The position numbers were made by a program, and so were the translations under genes. A stretch of 64,000 nt of DNA from Omphalotus guepiniiformis (Eukaryota; Basidiomycota; Agaricomycetes; Agaricales; Omphalotaceae), in NCBI GenBank assembly GCA_028554645.1, contig JAQOOI010000056.1:1-64000 (forward strand), in the 5' to 3' direction. This document shows, one piece after another, positions 12,812-21,339 of the stretch (positions are counted from its first letter, which is position 1; every line of letters begins with the position of its first letter). The notes under the pieces are model-generated. The model was not told where the DNA came from and ran no database searches. It was given only the letters and a program-made list of their open reading frames with translations.

Positions 12812-14349
12812 ATAGTACGATCGAGACTCGGAGTCAGGTATGATTCATGATTCGATTCGATTGAGCGAATGAATGATAACTTGAATGGGTAACGATGGGC
12901 CCGATCGAGGTGATAAGTAAGATGAAGAAGGTGTATGTATGCGCATTTGGACTGAGTATAGCATATAGCATATAGACAAGACAAAGGACACAAGAAAGGT
13001 GAGATTGGTGAGATTGTGATGTACAAGCATATGTAAGTAATAACTCAATATATATATGTATAGTCAAAAGCGAGTTGAAAGTATGTAAACTTGGACAGTA
13101 AGGTAAAGGGTAGCGTAGCGTACAGGGTAAGTAGCAGTAACATTGATATCATAAATGACATGAGACATTCAAGAGCAAGATAGCGAAACCACCAAAATAT
13201 AAATGTATGTTTGAACCGCAGGGAGAGCGTTCATAAATCATTACGTGCGGATTCGTCGGAGGGGTGTGGATGTATACATACAAGTGACAAGTTCAACCAA
13301 AATTCGAAACCTCCCTCCCCCAGAGTCCAAAGAGGTCATAATCGAAATCACCTATGTACATATGTAAGTATGGAAATAAAGCAGACCTCAACCGACCCTG
13401 GGATCGTCGGAGATGTTACGGTGATGCGCACACAGGACGGCAAGACCATGAAGATGTGAGAAGTCGGAGACCACGGAGGGAGTCGCGTGATAGAGCTGAG
13501 ATGGGGCGGAAGAAGATCATTGATTTTTATGAATTTATGAATTCAATTTATTCATGATGCCAATGGGGATGAGGATGGATGCAATGGGGGGACTGCGCAG
13601 ATGGTTCCGGTTAGGATCAGGATGGTGTGAATCGAGATGAGAAGCAGAAGCCGAAGTCGAAGCGAAAAAGACAGGCTCTCTTCGCTCAAAATCCGGAGTC
13701 GGAAGTTCGGTACGGAGTTGACCGGTGGACCACTGCAGAACCCAGAACCCCCACTGCTGCAGAGCGCTTGAGCGCTGGGAACGTGCGTTGGCGAGATAGG
13801 ATGATGGGATGACGCCATGGATGGATGGATGGATGGATGAAAAATCGCACAGAAGGCTCCAAAAAAGGGTAAGAGGAAGAACGAAAGAAAACAGAATACC
13901 AAAAAACATTTGAGGAAAAAAAACCAAAAAATCCTGCATCCGGCCTACACCGTTTCAACGCCCTCGCCTCGCCCAACACCAGGTACCCTCACGCTGCCGC
14001 ACGCAACCGGAACCAAAAAAAAAACAATAATCAATCATTATCATATGCCCAATTTCCCGATTCGATTCGAAATCAAATCAGATTCGAATAATCAGATCTT
14101 TTCGATCGGATACTGTAGAATTCGAATTTCGAGCCGGTCGTTTTTTGCTTCCGATGCACCCAAGCGTCGTGCCCCAAGCGTCCGGCGCGTCCGCGTCCTC
14201 CTGCAGCGACCCGTCACCCGTGCATGCATACCTTCGTCGTAGTCAACGCCAACACCAACGCCAACACCAACAACATTCTTCCTCCCTTGTCCCTGTCCTG
14301 TCCTGCTCCCCACCAACTGAACGGCCCGTACCGGTACCACCCAACGTCC
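12812..14349. other. Gene-poor spacer
   Basis: No supportable gene. It contains a GGAT tract (about 13,815-13,840), A-rich runs (13,860-14,030) and CAACACCAACGCC-type repeats near 14,240. It should include the 3' UTR of the minus-strand gene ending at 14350. Frames at 13,535-13,979 are low-complexity shadows. Confidence 0.45.
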
Positions 14350-15802
14350 TCAATTCCGAATAATAACCCTCTTCGTATGTTTCCCCGCTCTTCTCCTCTC
14401 AGCATAAGGCATAGGTCTTCTCCATGATTCATCTGGGTCTTCACCCGCACCGACGCCGATGCCTCGTGTGAATTCACCGTTGGTGTCTATTGACATGCTT
14501 GATAGTGGCCCGGGTAGGCCACTGGGTCCTGGGCCTGGTCCTGGTACACCGGGGTGTTGGTGGTGGATTTGTCCGGCGCTGTTGCCGACGCCTCCTGGGT
14601 GTGCGTGAGGGTGAGAGAGTGATAGAATCATTGGTTGGTGCTGTGGACCACCTGGACCAGTGGGTGTAGTATTCGGATTCTGAGGTGGTGGATGTGATGG
14701 GTGAATTAAAGCGAGATGTGGATGTGGTGGATGTGGTGGTGGAGGTGATAACGTAGAAGACATTGACGAAGAATGTGAATTTCTTCTCGCTGATATCGAT
14801 GTCGATGAAGCACCAGGTCCACTAGGTCCTGATGAAGATACCGAAGAAACCGAGATCGCAGACGGTCTTGTATAGTTAGTAGGTGATTGATGATGAGAGG
14901 AGGATGAAGAAGATGATTCTGCAGTTGTCATTGTTGGTGTTGAATTGACACTCGACCTTCCAGGTCCAGGTGGTTTTACTCTCATCTTCACATCTTCCCC
15001 TCCTCCCCCCCCTACCCCGCCACCACCAACAACAACCCCCTCCATCCCCATCCCCATTCCCATACCCATCCCGGCCCTAAGGTTCGTCTGCTGTAAATCA
15101 ACCTCAACTCTAACCCTAACAATCTCCTTCCCAGCCTGTGCGAAAAAAGCCCTCTCCTGCCTCTGAAAATACCCACTCGTAGGTTCTGGTCTAACCGGAA
15201 AATTCCCAGGAGGTGCAGCAGGGAACATGGCCATTAAATCGTGGCCTGTTGGTGGTGTGGGGTATTTTGTTCTTGTTGTTGAATCTGGGGATTGTGTTAG
15301 GTCGATGTCTGTTTTGTGTACCATAATACGTATGAGTGTTGAGTGTATGGTGTTAGAGCGTAGGGAAGGGAGGGGGTACTTTACCTCTTAGTAGAGAACT
15401 AGGTGAAAGTGGTCTCCTCCCTCCTCCTCCTCCTCCTCCTCCTCCTCCCGGGCCTCCTCCTCCTCCTCTCGATCGAGTCGAACTCGAAGGCAAAGGAAGT
15501 AAAACAGAAGAAGAAGATCCCCCATCTCTATCTCTACTATCTCTATCTCGTTGTTCACGGTTACCCAAACTCAAGCTATTATGATTTCGATGATGATGAT
15601 GAGGTTGATGATGATAACTCGGGAGGTGGTGTTGATGTTGATGTTGATCATCACTCATACTAGCGCTGGCGCTGGCACTAGTAGGTGAGGGAGTAGCTGT
15701 TGTTGTTGTTGTTTCGTCCGACCCGTCACGGTTGTTGTCCCCCCGGTTGTTGAGGGTTAATGTGCCACCTATGGTGTCTACTGGACGGAGGTTGAATGCC
15801 AT
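14350..15802 (-). CDS. Ser/Pro/His/Gly-rich low-complexity protein, unknown
   Basis: Exon 1 (15385-15802) and exon 2 (14350-15308) flank a 76-nt GT-AG intron. The joined 1377 nt give 458 residues. The start chosen is MAFNLRPVDT; further in-frame sequence exists upstream to 15970. Three parts look conserved rather than simple: the N-terminus, a block after the intron (DLMAMFPAAPPGNFPV, then GYFQRQERAFFAQAGKEIV) and a basic C-terminus (PYAERRRAGKHTKRVIIRN). Between them lie poly-Thr, Gln-His, poly-Gly, Gly-Met and Ser tracts. A disordered, short-motif protein such as a transcription regulator would look like this, but I cannot name a family. The trinucleotide tracts probably vary between strains. 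Confidence 0.6.
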
Positions 15803-17239
15803 TTTTTGTTTTTCGAGTCGACGTCGACGTCGACGTGGAGTGAAGAAAGATTTATGTGATGTGTGCAAGGTAGCGGTGGGGGTGGGGGGCAAGGGAGGAA
15901 GGGGAGCCTCGACTCGACTCGACTTGGAAGAAAGCGTACGAAAAAGGTACACCCTTGGCAAAGCACGCAACTGAACCCCGTCTCAAAGAAGCCTTCGAAG
16001 CCTTCGCGCCTTCGCCTTCGATGGGGGATGCCGGTGGACGGAGAGGAAAGCCTGAGGAGGAAAGGCAAAGACTCGGAAGGGGGCAAGTGCAAGGGCAAGT
16101 GCAACGCAGCGCAAGAGCTTGGGGGGAAAAGCAAAAAAAAGAAGGGGGGAACCCAAAAACGACCGCGAGGGGTGCTGTTAATGTATGTATTGTATGTAAG
16201 TAAAAAAAATGGTAAATGTAATGTACATATCTATATCTAGATTTCTGCAATCTGGAATCTCAGTACGACTTACGAGTAAGTAAGTACCGGTTACCCATCA
16301 GGTATCAGTACGTACGTACTTACTTACACTGTTTACACACACCCATATCCTGATTTCCTATATAATCTCATATGATCTTGATTCGATTCTGATTCTTGGG
16401 GATCTTACCGATACCGACACCGACACCGGTAACAGAAACTTGGATAGCTTGGATATGTATGTAAAGAAACGAAATGAATCTCAGAAAACCTTGAAATAGA
16501 ACAAGGGGAAGAAGAAGGCCCTAGGGAAGTTTTACTCGGCTTTCGGGATTCGGACTTGGGAGGCTTTCAGTTGAGCTTGGACGTCTGGACTTCAAGTTTC
16601 CGGACCAAAACTCCCCTCCCTCCGACTCTCCGAGACTCAGTCACGGTGTATGTATCGGTGTATCCTGTTAGTTACAGTATTGCCCACTCGGGTTGATGCA
16701 AGCGATGCAAGCCTAGGCCTTTGAAGGTAACTGAAGTAGATCTATACATACATATTACCATATTCAACTGAATCAATTCATAGATCAGATCAATGACAAG
16801 TTACAACGCCCTGCGCAGGTTGCCAGTTGTTGCCAGTTGCCAGTGTCAGGACAGTGCAATCATTGCTCACAACCGTGACGCAAAACGCAAAACGTAGCCT
16901 GAGCGCTAGGTTCCGAACGAAACGAACGGACGAAGCGAACGAACGGACGAGCGAGCGAGTGCCAGTGAGCCTCGGACATCGGATGAACGAAGACGAAGAA
17001 CGAAGAACGAAAGACTCGGACTCTGAGACGATTCACGAAACGAACAAGGAACGAACGAACGCCGGCTCACGAATTTCAAGTTTTTGACAATGACAATGAC
17101 CCAAAAAAAACTCACTGATGACAAAAGTATACAAAAGCCTTGGCCTTGGCAGCCGCACGCAGCCGGGGCGTAACGCATAACGCATAAACGGCTCTTCGTT
17201 CCCTGAAATTCCCTTCCTTCCTCCCCCAGGCTTCCAGCT
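15803..17239. other. Upstream region of the low-complexity gene; simple repeats
   Basis: This probably contains the promoter and 5' UTR of the minus-strand gene starting at 15802. It has GTCGAC repeats at about 15,818-15,835, CCTTCG repeats near 16,000 and a degenerate CGAACGAACGGA tract at about 16,910-17,070 that generates spurious open frames on both strands. No gene is supportable. Confidence 0.45.
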
Positions 17240-17414
17240 TGTAACGGTTATGGCCGTCCCGGTCGTTCCGGCCATCACGTTACTGCATAGCCACTATGTG
17301 TCGTTACGTAGTTATGAGCTTCGTTCGTGTCTTCTTTAGTCTATCAACCCCAGTGTTGGGCTTTTTTGGCTCTCGGTTTCCTTGCTCTGGTTCTGAGTGC
17401 GTGTGCCCCTCACA
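17240..17414 (+). repeat. 5' LTR of the gag-only element
   Basis: Starts TGTAACGG and ends CCTCACA. Its first 44 bases fold into a long interrupted hairpin (GTAACG/CGTTAC outer arms and ATGGCCG/CGGCCAT inner arms, 17241-17283). The LTR is 175 bp, very short for Ty3/gypsy. Confidence 0.88.
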
Positions 17415-17432
17415 GTTTGATAGACTCATAAC
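17415..17432 (+). other. Candidate self-priming PBS
   Basis: Directly after the LTR, TTGATAGACT (17417-17426) is the exact reverse complement of AGTCTATCAA inside the LTR (17338-17347). The next stretch CTCATAAC (17425-17432) is complementary to GTTATGAG (17311-17318). There is no TGG-start tRNA-type PBS. In Tf1 of fission yeast the mRNA 5' end primes its own reverse transcription in this arrangement. No ATG lies between 17338 and the gag start, which fits a transcript starting near 17338. Confidence 0.6.
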
Positions 17433-17508
17433 CATCATAACCATAAAAGCCTTTCTATTTCTTGCTTCATTCTTTGCTCTCTTATCTGATTTCATTGTCT
17501 CACTTGCC

Positions 17509-18747
17509 ATGGATGATCCCACTGGTTCCCTGCCTAGAGAAGCATCTCCAGCACCTCAGATTCTACCTGCTACCATTGACCAGACACTCCAGCATGATCT
17601 CCTTCGTACCATTGTAGAGATGGGCCATGCCATTTCTCTTCAGAATCAGAATCAGCATCAGATCATTGCCTCATTGTCTAGTCTCTCTCAGACTGTCGTA
17701 TCCCTTGTTGACACTGTGGACCAGCTCTCTGTTCGACGTTCTGCTCCTGTCATCACTCCTGCCAAATTCCAGCTCCCTCCCATGTTCACTGGTCAGGCTG
17801 CTGAAGTTAAGGATTTCATCAATGACGTACAGAATGCCATTGCTCTACAGCCTAACAGCTTCTCCTCTGATGTCCAAAAATCCCTCTATATGTCCACCTT
17901 CCTTGCTGCTGGTACCCCCAAAATGTGGTATAGTAGTGTCTCTGATGAGGACAAAGCCGATTTCACTTTCTTTTGCAAAGCCTTCGAAACTCATTTCGGT
18001 GACTTTGACCCCCATGGTACTGCCAATTCTCAGCTCCGAGCCCTTCGCCAGGAACATTGTGGTTCTACTGCCAACTACTTCTCTCGCTACAATGAACTCC
18101 GCTCTCGTGTCGATTGGACCGACTATACACTTATTGATACCTTTACTGAAGGTCTCAAACCCCGTGTCCGACGAGCGTTGAAGTATGTTCTTCCTGAGAA
18201 TCGACCAACCACATTCAAGGCCTTTGGAGAGATGTGTATCAAGTATGATAATCTTGCTTGGCGAGAACAACAGGATGATAAACGGGAAGGAGGTGAACCT
18301 TTCTCAACCGAATCCTCTGAACCAGCTCCTGCTTCTTTTCTCAGTCATCCTTTGCCACCTACTTCATCATCCTCAGTGCCTTCCACTGCTCCTGCTACTT
18401 CTCAGTTCCCTGCTGCCTATCAGTATACTCCTCAATTCAGATCTCAGTTTCCACCTACCACTTATGCTCCTCCTGCTTCATCCATTCCACCAATTCCACC
18501 ACCTTCTGCTCCTGCTCCATCGGTGTCTACTGATGTTCCTATGGAAGTTGACACCCTTCGTGCTAAAACTCGTGGACCCCTCTCCGATGTTGAACGCGCT
18601 GATCGCCTTGCTAAAGGTGTATGCCTTTACTGCGGTATTGCAGGTCATATTAAGGACAAATGCCCCAACCGTAGTCCGCAGGCTGTCAATCGCTTCAATT
18701 CCAGATCCTCCACCACCGCCTCTACATCTAACGCTAAGTCTTCTTGA
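17509..18747 (+). CDS. Gag polyprotein of the gag-only element
   Basis: 412 residues from MDDPTGSLPREA. This is the first ATG downstream of the inferred transcript start; the frame is open further upstream, through the LTR, but that part is not coding-like. The middle (FQLPPMFTGQAAEVKDFIND to the ALKYVLPENRPTTF region) has the helical Ty3/gypsy Gag core with a conserved Trp in PKMWYSSV. A Pro/Ser/Ala-rich linker follows, and then one CCHC zinc knuckle at residues 372-385 (C-x2-C-x4-H-x4-C, CLYCGIAGHIKDKC). Its job would be to package element RNA. No pol frame follows, so any mobility depends on another element. Confidence 0.85.
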   Translation: MDDPTGSLPREASPAPQILPATIDQTLQHDLLRTIVEMGHAISLQNQNQHQIIASLSSLSQTVVSLVDTVDQLSVRRSAPVITPAKFQLPPMFTGQAAEVKDFINDVQNAIALQPNSFSSDVQKSLYMSTFLAAGTPKMWYSSVSDEDKADFTFFCKAFETHFGDFDPHGTANSQLRALRQEHCGSTANYFSRYNELRSRVDWTDYTLIDTFTEGLKPRVRRALKYVLPENRPTTFKAFGEMCIKYDNLAWREQQDDKREGGEPFSTESSEPAPASFLSHPLPPTSSSSVPSTAPATSQFPAAYQYTPQFRSQFPPTTYAPPASSIPPIPPPSAPAPSVSTDVPMEVDTLRAKTRGPLSDVERADRLAKGVCLYCGIAGHIKDKCPNRSPQAVNRFNSRSSTTASTSNAKSS

Positions 18748-19083
18748 CTTTCAACTTGATTAATCCTTCGGTCACAGTCCGATCTTGTCTTGTATTTCTA
18801 TCGCTTCCAGGTGATTACAATGGTATTGTGCAGAGGCTCCGGTCTTACTCAATGATCATGATTACTGCTCTGAGTCATTCAACTTTCTTAAAAGGCTTCG
18901 GTCTCTTTCGATTGTCTACTGCTCCTTGCGTGTATTGTTTTGACACCCCTCGCAGTTAACTTCTTACTGTCTTGGTATCTGGGTCATTTCTTTATACTTT
19001 CATTGCCACTGTCACTGTTTTCTTTCTAGTTTGCTTGTGCTACTCATTCCTCTGTCATTCATAGCTTTTTTGAAGGAGGATAG

Positions 19084-19258
19084 TGTAACGGTTATGGCCG
19101 TCCCGGTCGTTCCGGCCATCACGTTACTGCATAGCCACTATGTGTCGTTACGTAGTTATGAGCTTCGTTCGTGTCTTCTTTAGTCTATCAACCCCAGTGT
19201 TGGGCTTTTTTGGCTCTCGGTTTCCTTGCTCTGGTTCTGAGTGCGTGTGCCCCTCACA
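19084..19258 (+). repeat. 3' LTR of the gag-only element
   Basis: 175 bp; I saw no difference from the 5' LTR over the stretches compared, implying a recent insertion. Confidence 0.88.
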
Positions 19259-20208
19259 CAGCTTCCTTACTTCCTTCCTCGTTCCTTCCAGTTCGTCGTT
19301 CCGACCTTCTTTCCTTTCGTAAACAATCAAGTAAGTAAGTGAAGTAGGTAAGGTAAGAATTACCCACACACTCAGTCGGACCATTGATAACATGAGCAAC
19401 CGTGGACCTTAGCTTGAACCCTGGGTGGCACTGGCATAATCCCCTCATCTCATCTACATATTCCATATATCATGATCTCCATCTCCATCTTATCTTCAAT
19501 CTCCCCAATCTGAGTCTCCCATCTTCCGAATCCGAATTCATCTGATTCTCTAATGATCTCACGCATACGCATGCGCACGCGCACGAAATACATAGAAAAC
19601 TCACTCGGCGCGGCTCTGGCTTCTCCGAGTCATTGTCATTGTCAATTCTCACCTAAGGCCTCAGGCAGGTTCTTTTCACCTTCTATGTTTCTGCGCTTCT
19701 TCTTTCTTCAAGTAGTTCTTCTTCAAGTTCTTCTTCTTCTTCTCTTTGAAGTCTTCAAGATCTCTTTCCCCCATCTTCAGCTTCAGCTTCAACCCCTTCT
19801 TCTTCTCGGTAAACTGAGATTGAATATCTCAAACGAACAATAAACGCACGCCCCCACGCACGCACGCACGGATGGATGGCGCACAGATGGGTATGTAAAT
19901 GGTTCCGGTTCAAGTAATTATTCAAATACTGCACATAGTATCATGATTCGTTCAGTTTACATAATTTGAATTTCGCTTTTCGCTGTTCCAGCTTCGTCTA
20001 CGCAAGCCGTTGGGTGAGGGCAGGCTAAGGGGAGGTTGGGCTGGGCATGCGAAGCATGCGCGGACGCGGGACGCAAGGGGTCGCCCGCTGGGCAGGTGGG
20101 CACCCTTGTGGCCTATGATTTCCTACCCTCACTTAAGGCTCACGTACGCATGACTAGAGCAAACTACAGCTATACTGCCTGATGTACGACTGTGAAACTA
20201 AGGCCACT
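19259..20208. other. Spacer between two LTR elements
   Basis: Contains CT/TTC-rich tracts (19,690-19,805), a CACG-rich patch (19,850-19,870) and no supportable gene. The last bases CCACT (20204-20208) are the left target duplication of the next element. Confidence 0.5.
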
Positions 20209-20369
20209 TGTTAGGAGTCAGTACATACAGGTACAGAGCCACAGATCAATAAGTGAATAAATGGCATACACAAGAAAGACAGAAAATTTTAATTTTTGGG
20301 TATCAACCAAAGACCTATATGTCAACCAATCACTCTGTGGTCATACATGATGCACTACATAATTGATCT

Positions 20370-20598
20370 GAGTCATGTACAGCCTCCCTTCAGTCCCATG
20401 ATCTCTGTATCCTCTCCAGCTTGCAGTTTGAGTCATAACAAGTCATCCTGCAGTTCTGATGGAAGTTTGAGTCATATACAGTCACCTTATAGACTCATAG
20501 TGACTTGAATTATGCCTAGTCAATGTGACTCATGTTCAAGAGTCATGTCTAGTCAGAATGACTCATGTTCACAGTCATTTCTAGTCAAACTGACTCAT
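20370..20598 (+). promoter_or_regulatory. Cluster of TGACTCA-type (Gcn4/AP-1-like) sites in U3
   Basis: GAGTCAT or its complement ATGACTC occurs at 20370, 20430, 20469, 20492, 20526, 20540, 20558 and 20591. The copy at 20558-20566 is ATGACTCAT, the optimal palindrome for Gcn4/AP-1 bZIP factors. They stop about 50 bp before the TATA box. The same cluster is in the 3' LTR (about 32,898-33,126). Confidence 0.6.
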
Positions 20599-20647
20599 GC
20601 AACCTCATTGTAGATACTTTCCTTTTATATCTGTACTCAGAATTGTG

Positions 20648-20655
20648 TATATAAA
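20648..20655 (+). promoter_or_regulatory. TATA box of element 2
   Basis: TATATAAA. The self-primer sequence AGTCTAGTTATT begins 31 bp downstream of its first base, where transcription would be expected to start. Confidence 0.7.
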
Positions 20656-20756
20656 CCCCACCCAACTTAGTGTACCTTAGTCTAGTTATTGTTTTCTTGT
20701 GAACCTCTACTTTGTAACCTGTCTTGTCAATACAAGTACTTTTTACTCCCTCTAGT

Positions 20757-21124
20757 CTACTGAAGCATTTCCAGTGACTGAACCTCTAAGGCATTGAAGC
20801 ATTTCCAGTGTCTTTCCCTAAGTATTGCTGAAGCATTTCCAGCAGTATTTCCTTTGATTATCTGAAGCATTTCCAGATATTCTCCAAGGCATTGAAGCAT
20901 TTCCAGTGTCTTTTCTTAAGTATTGCTGAAGCATTTCCAGCAGTATTTCCCTTGATTGTCTGAAGCATTTCCAGGCTTTCTCTTTGAATAACTGAAGCAT
21001 TTCCAGTTGTTCATCCCATCCTTAGACTACTTGAAGCATTTCCAAGTATCTAGATTCCCTTGGTTACTGAAGCATTTCCAGTAATCAAATCCCCTGTTCT
21101 CACTTGAAGCATTTCCAAGTGAAA
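20757..21124 (+). other. Array of 11 stem-loops with invariant loop AAGCATTTC
   Basis: Eleven copies of G-AAGCATTTC-C lie in the transcribed part of the LTR. The bases on each side differ between copies yet pair with each other: TTGCTG/CAGCAG, TATCTG/CAGATA, CATTG/CAGTG, TAACTG/CAGTTG, TACTTG/CAAGTA, TTACTG/CAGTAA, CACTTG/CAAGTG. The identical array is in the 3' LTR (about 33,285-33,652). Confidence 0.8.
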
Positions 21125-21307
21125 CCTACCTTTCTAGTGATATCTGAGACATCACTCCTTACATTTCCTTTCTCTGTGATATAGATTATCACTTCAGCTC
21201 ATCTCTACATTGTGTTCTTTGAGTAGACTCTCAATTAATACAACTTAGCCCCCAACCCCCAGACTGTGGATCAGAGTAACTAAACCTTACCTTCTGTTCC
21301 CTAACAT

Positions 21308-21319
21308 AATAACTAGACT
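21308..21319 (+). other. Self-priming PBS of element 2
   Basis: AATAACTAGACT, one base after the LTR, is the exact 12-nt reverse complement of AGTCTAGTTATT (20679-20690), the inferred 5' end of the transcript. No tRNA-type TGG PBS is present. The match to the Tf1-type priming arrangement is close. Confidence 0.72.
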
Positions 21320-21339
21320 CCCACTAAGTTACAGTTGAG

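Larger units (their letters stand above)
17240..19258 (+). mobile_element. Non-autonomous gag-only LTR retrotransposon (TR-GAG type)
   Basis: Two identical-length 175-bp LTRs (TG...CA) enclose one gag gene and nothing else. There is no protease, reverse transcriptase or integrase frame in the 0.34 kb between gag and the right LTR. A 5-bp duplication CAGCT flanks the element (17235-17239 and 19259-19263), showing integrase-type insertion. A purine-rich tract (GAAGGAG) immediately precedes the right LTR. This is the layout described in plants as terminal-repeat elements with a GAG domain. It must borrow enzymes from an autonomous partner. Confidence 0.88.
20209..21306 (+). repeat. 5' LTR of element 2, CpG-free
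   Basis: 1098 bp. U3 contains a cluster of bZIP-type sites, a TATA box lies at 20648-20655, and R/U5 contains a stem-loop array. I found no CG dinucleotide anywhere in the LTR. Confidence 0.93.

Noticed and set aside
12834..13067. Several overlapping minus-strand frames just right of the MITE
   Set aside because: Simple-sequence translation (Ser/Leu/Tyr/His runs) in three frames at once; no gene.
13535..13979. Phe/Leu-rich frames on the minus strand that resemble membrane proteins
   Set aside because: Arise from A-rich runs and a GGAT tract read backwards; all three frames are open.
15100..15125. TAACCCTAAC resembling a telomere repeat
   Set aside because: Only about one and a half units, inside a coding exon.
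16827..17278. Charged frames rich in Arg, Glu and Thr on plus, Phe/Val/Arg on minus
   Set aside because: Products of the CGAACGAACGGA degenerate repeat; both strands open.
17296..17508. Hydrophobic N-terminal extension of the gag-only Gag (possible signal peptide)
   Set aside because: It begins inside the LTR, probably upstream of the transcript start; the same LTR bases at the right end go on in a different context. The ATG at 17509 is the better start.
17627..18763. Long alternative frames overlapping the gag-only gag
   Set aside because: Leu/Ser-rich shadows of the real gag frame, with no zinc knuckle or domain.
19553..19843. Leu/Phe/Gln-rich frame
   Set aside because: Translation of CTTCTT and CAGCTTCAG tracts; simple sequence.
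20757..21124. Regular repeats separated by variable sequence, resembling a CRISPR array
   Set aside because: The repeat is only 9-11 nt, spacing is irregular, the variable flanks pair with each other, and the array is inside both LTRs of a eukaryotic retrotransposon.
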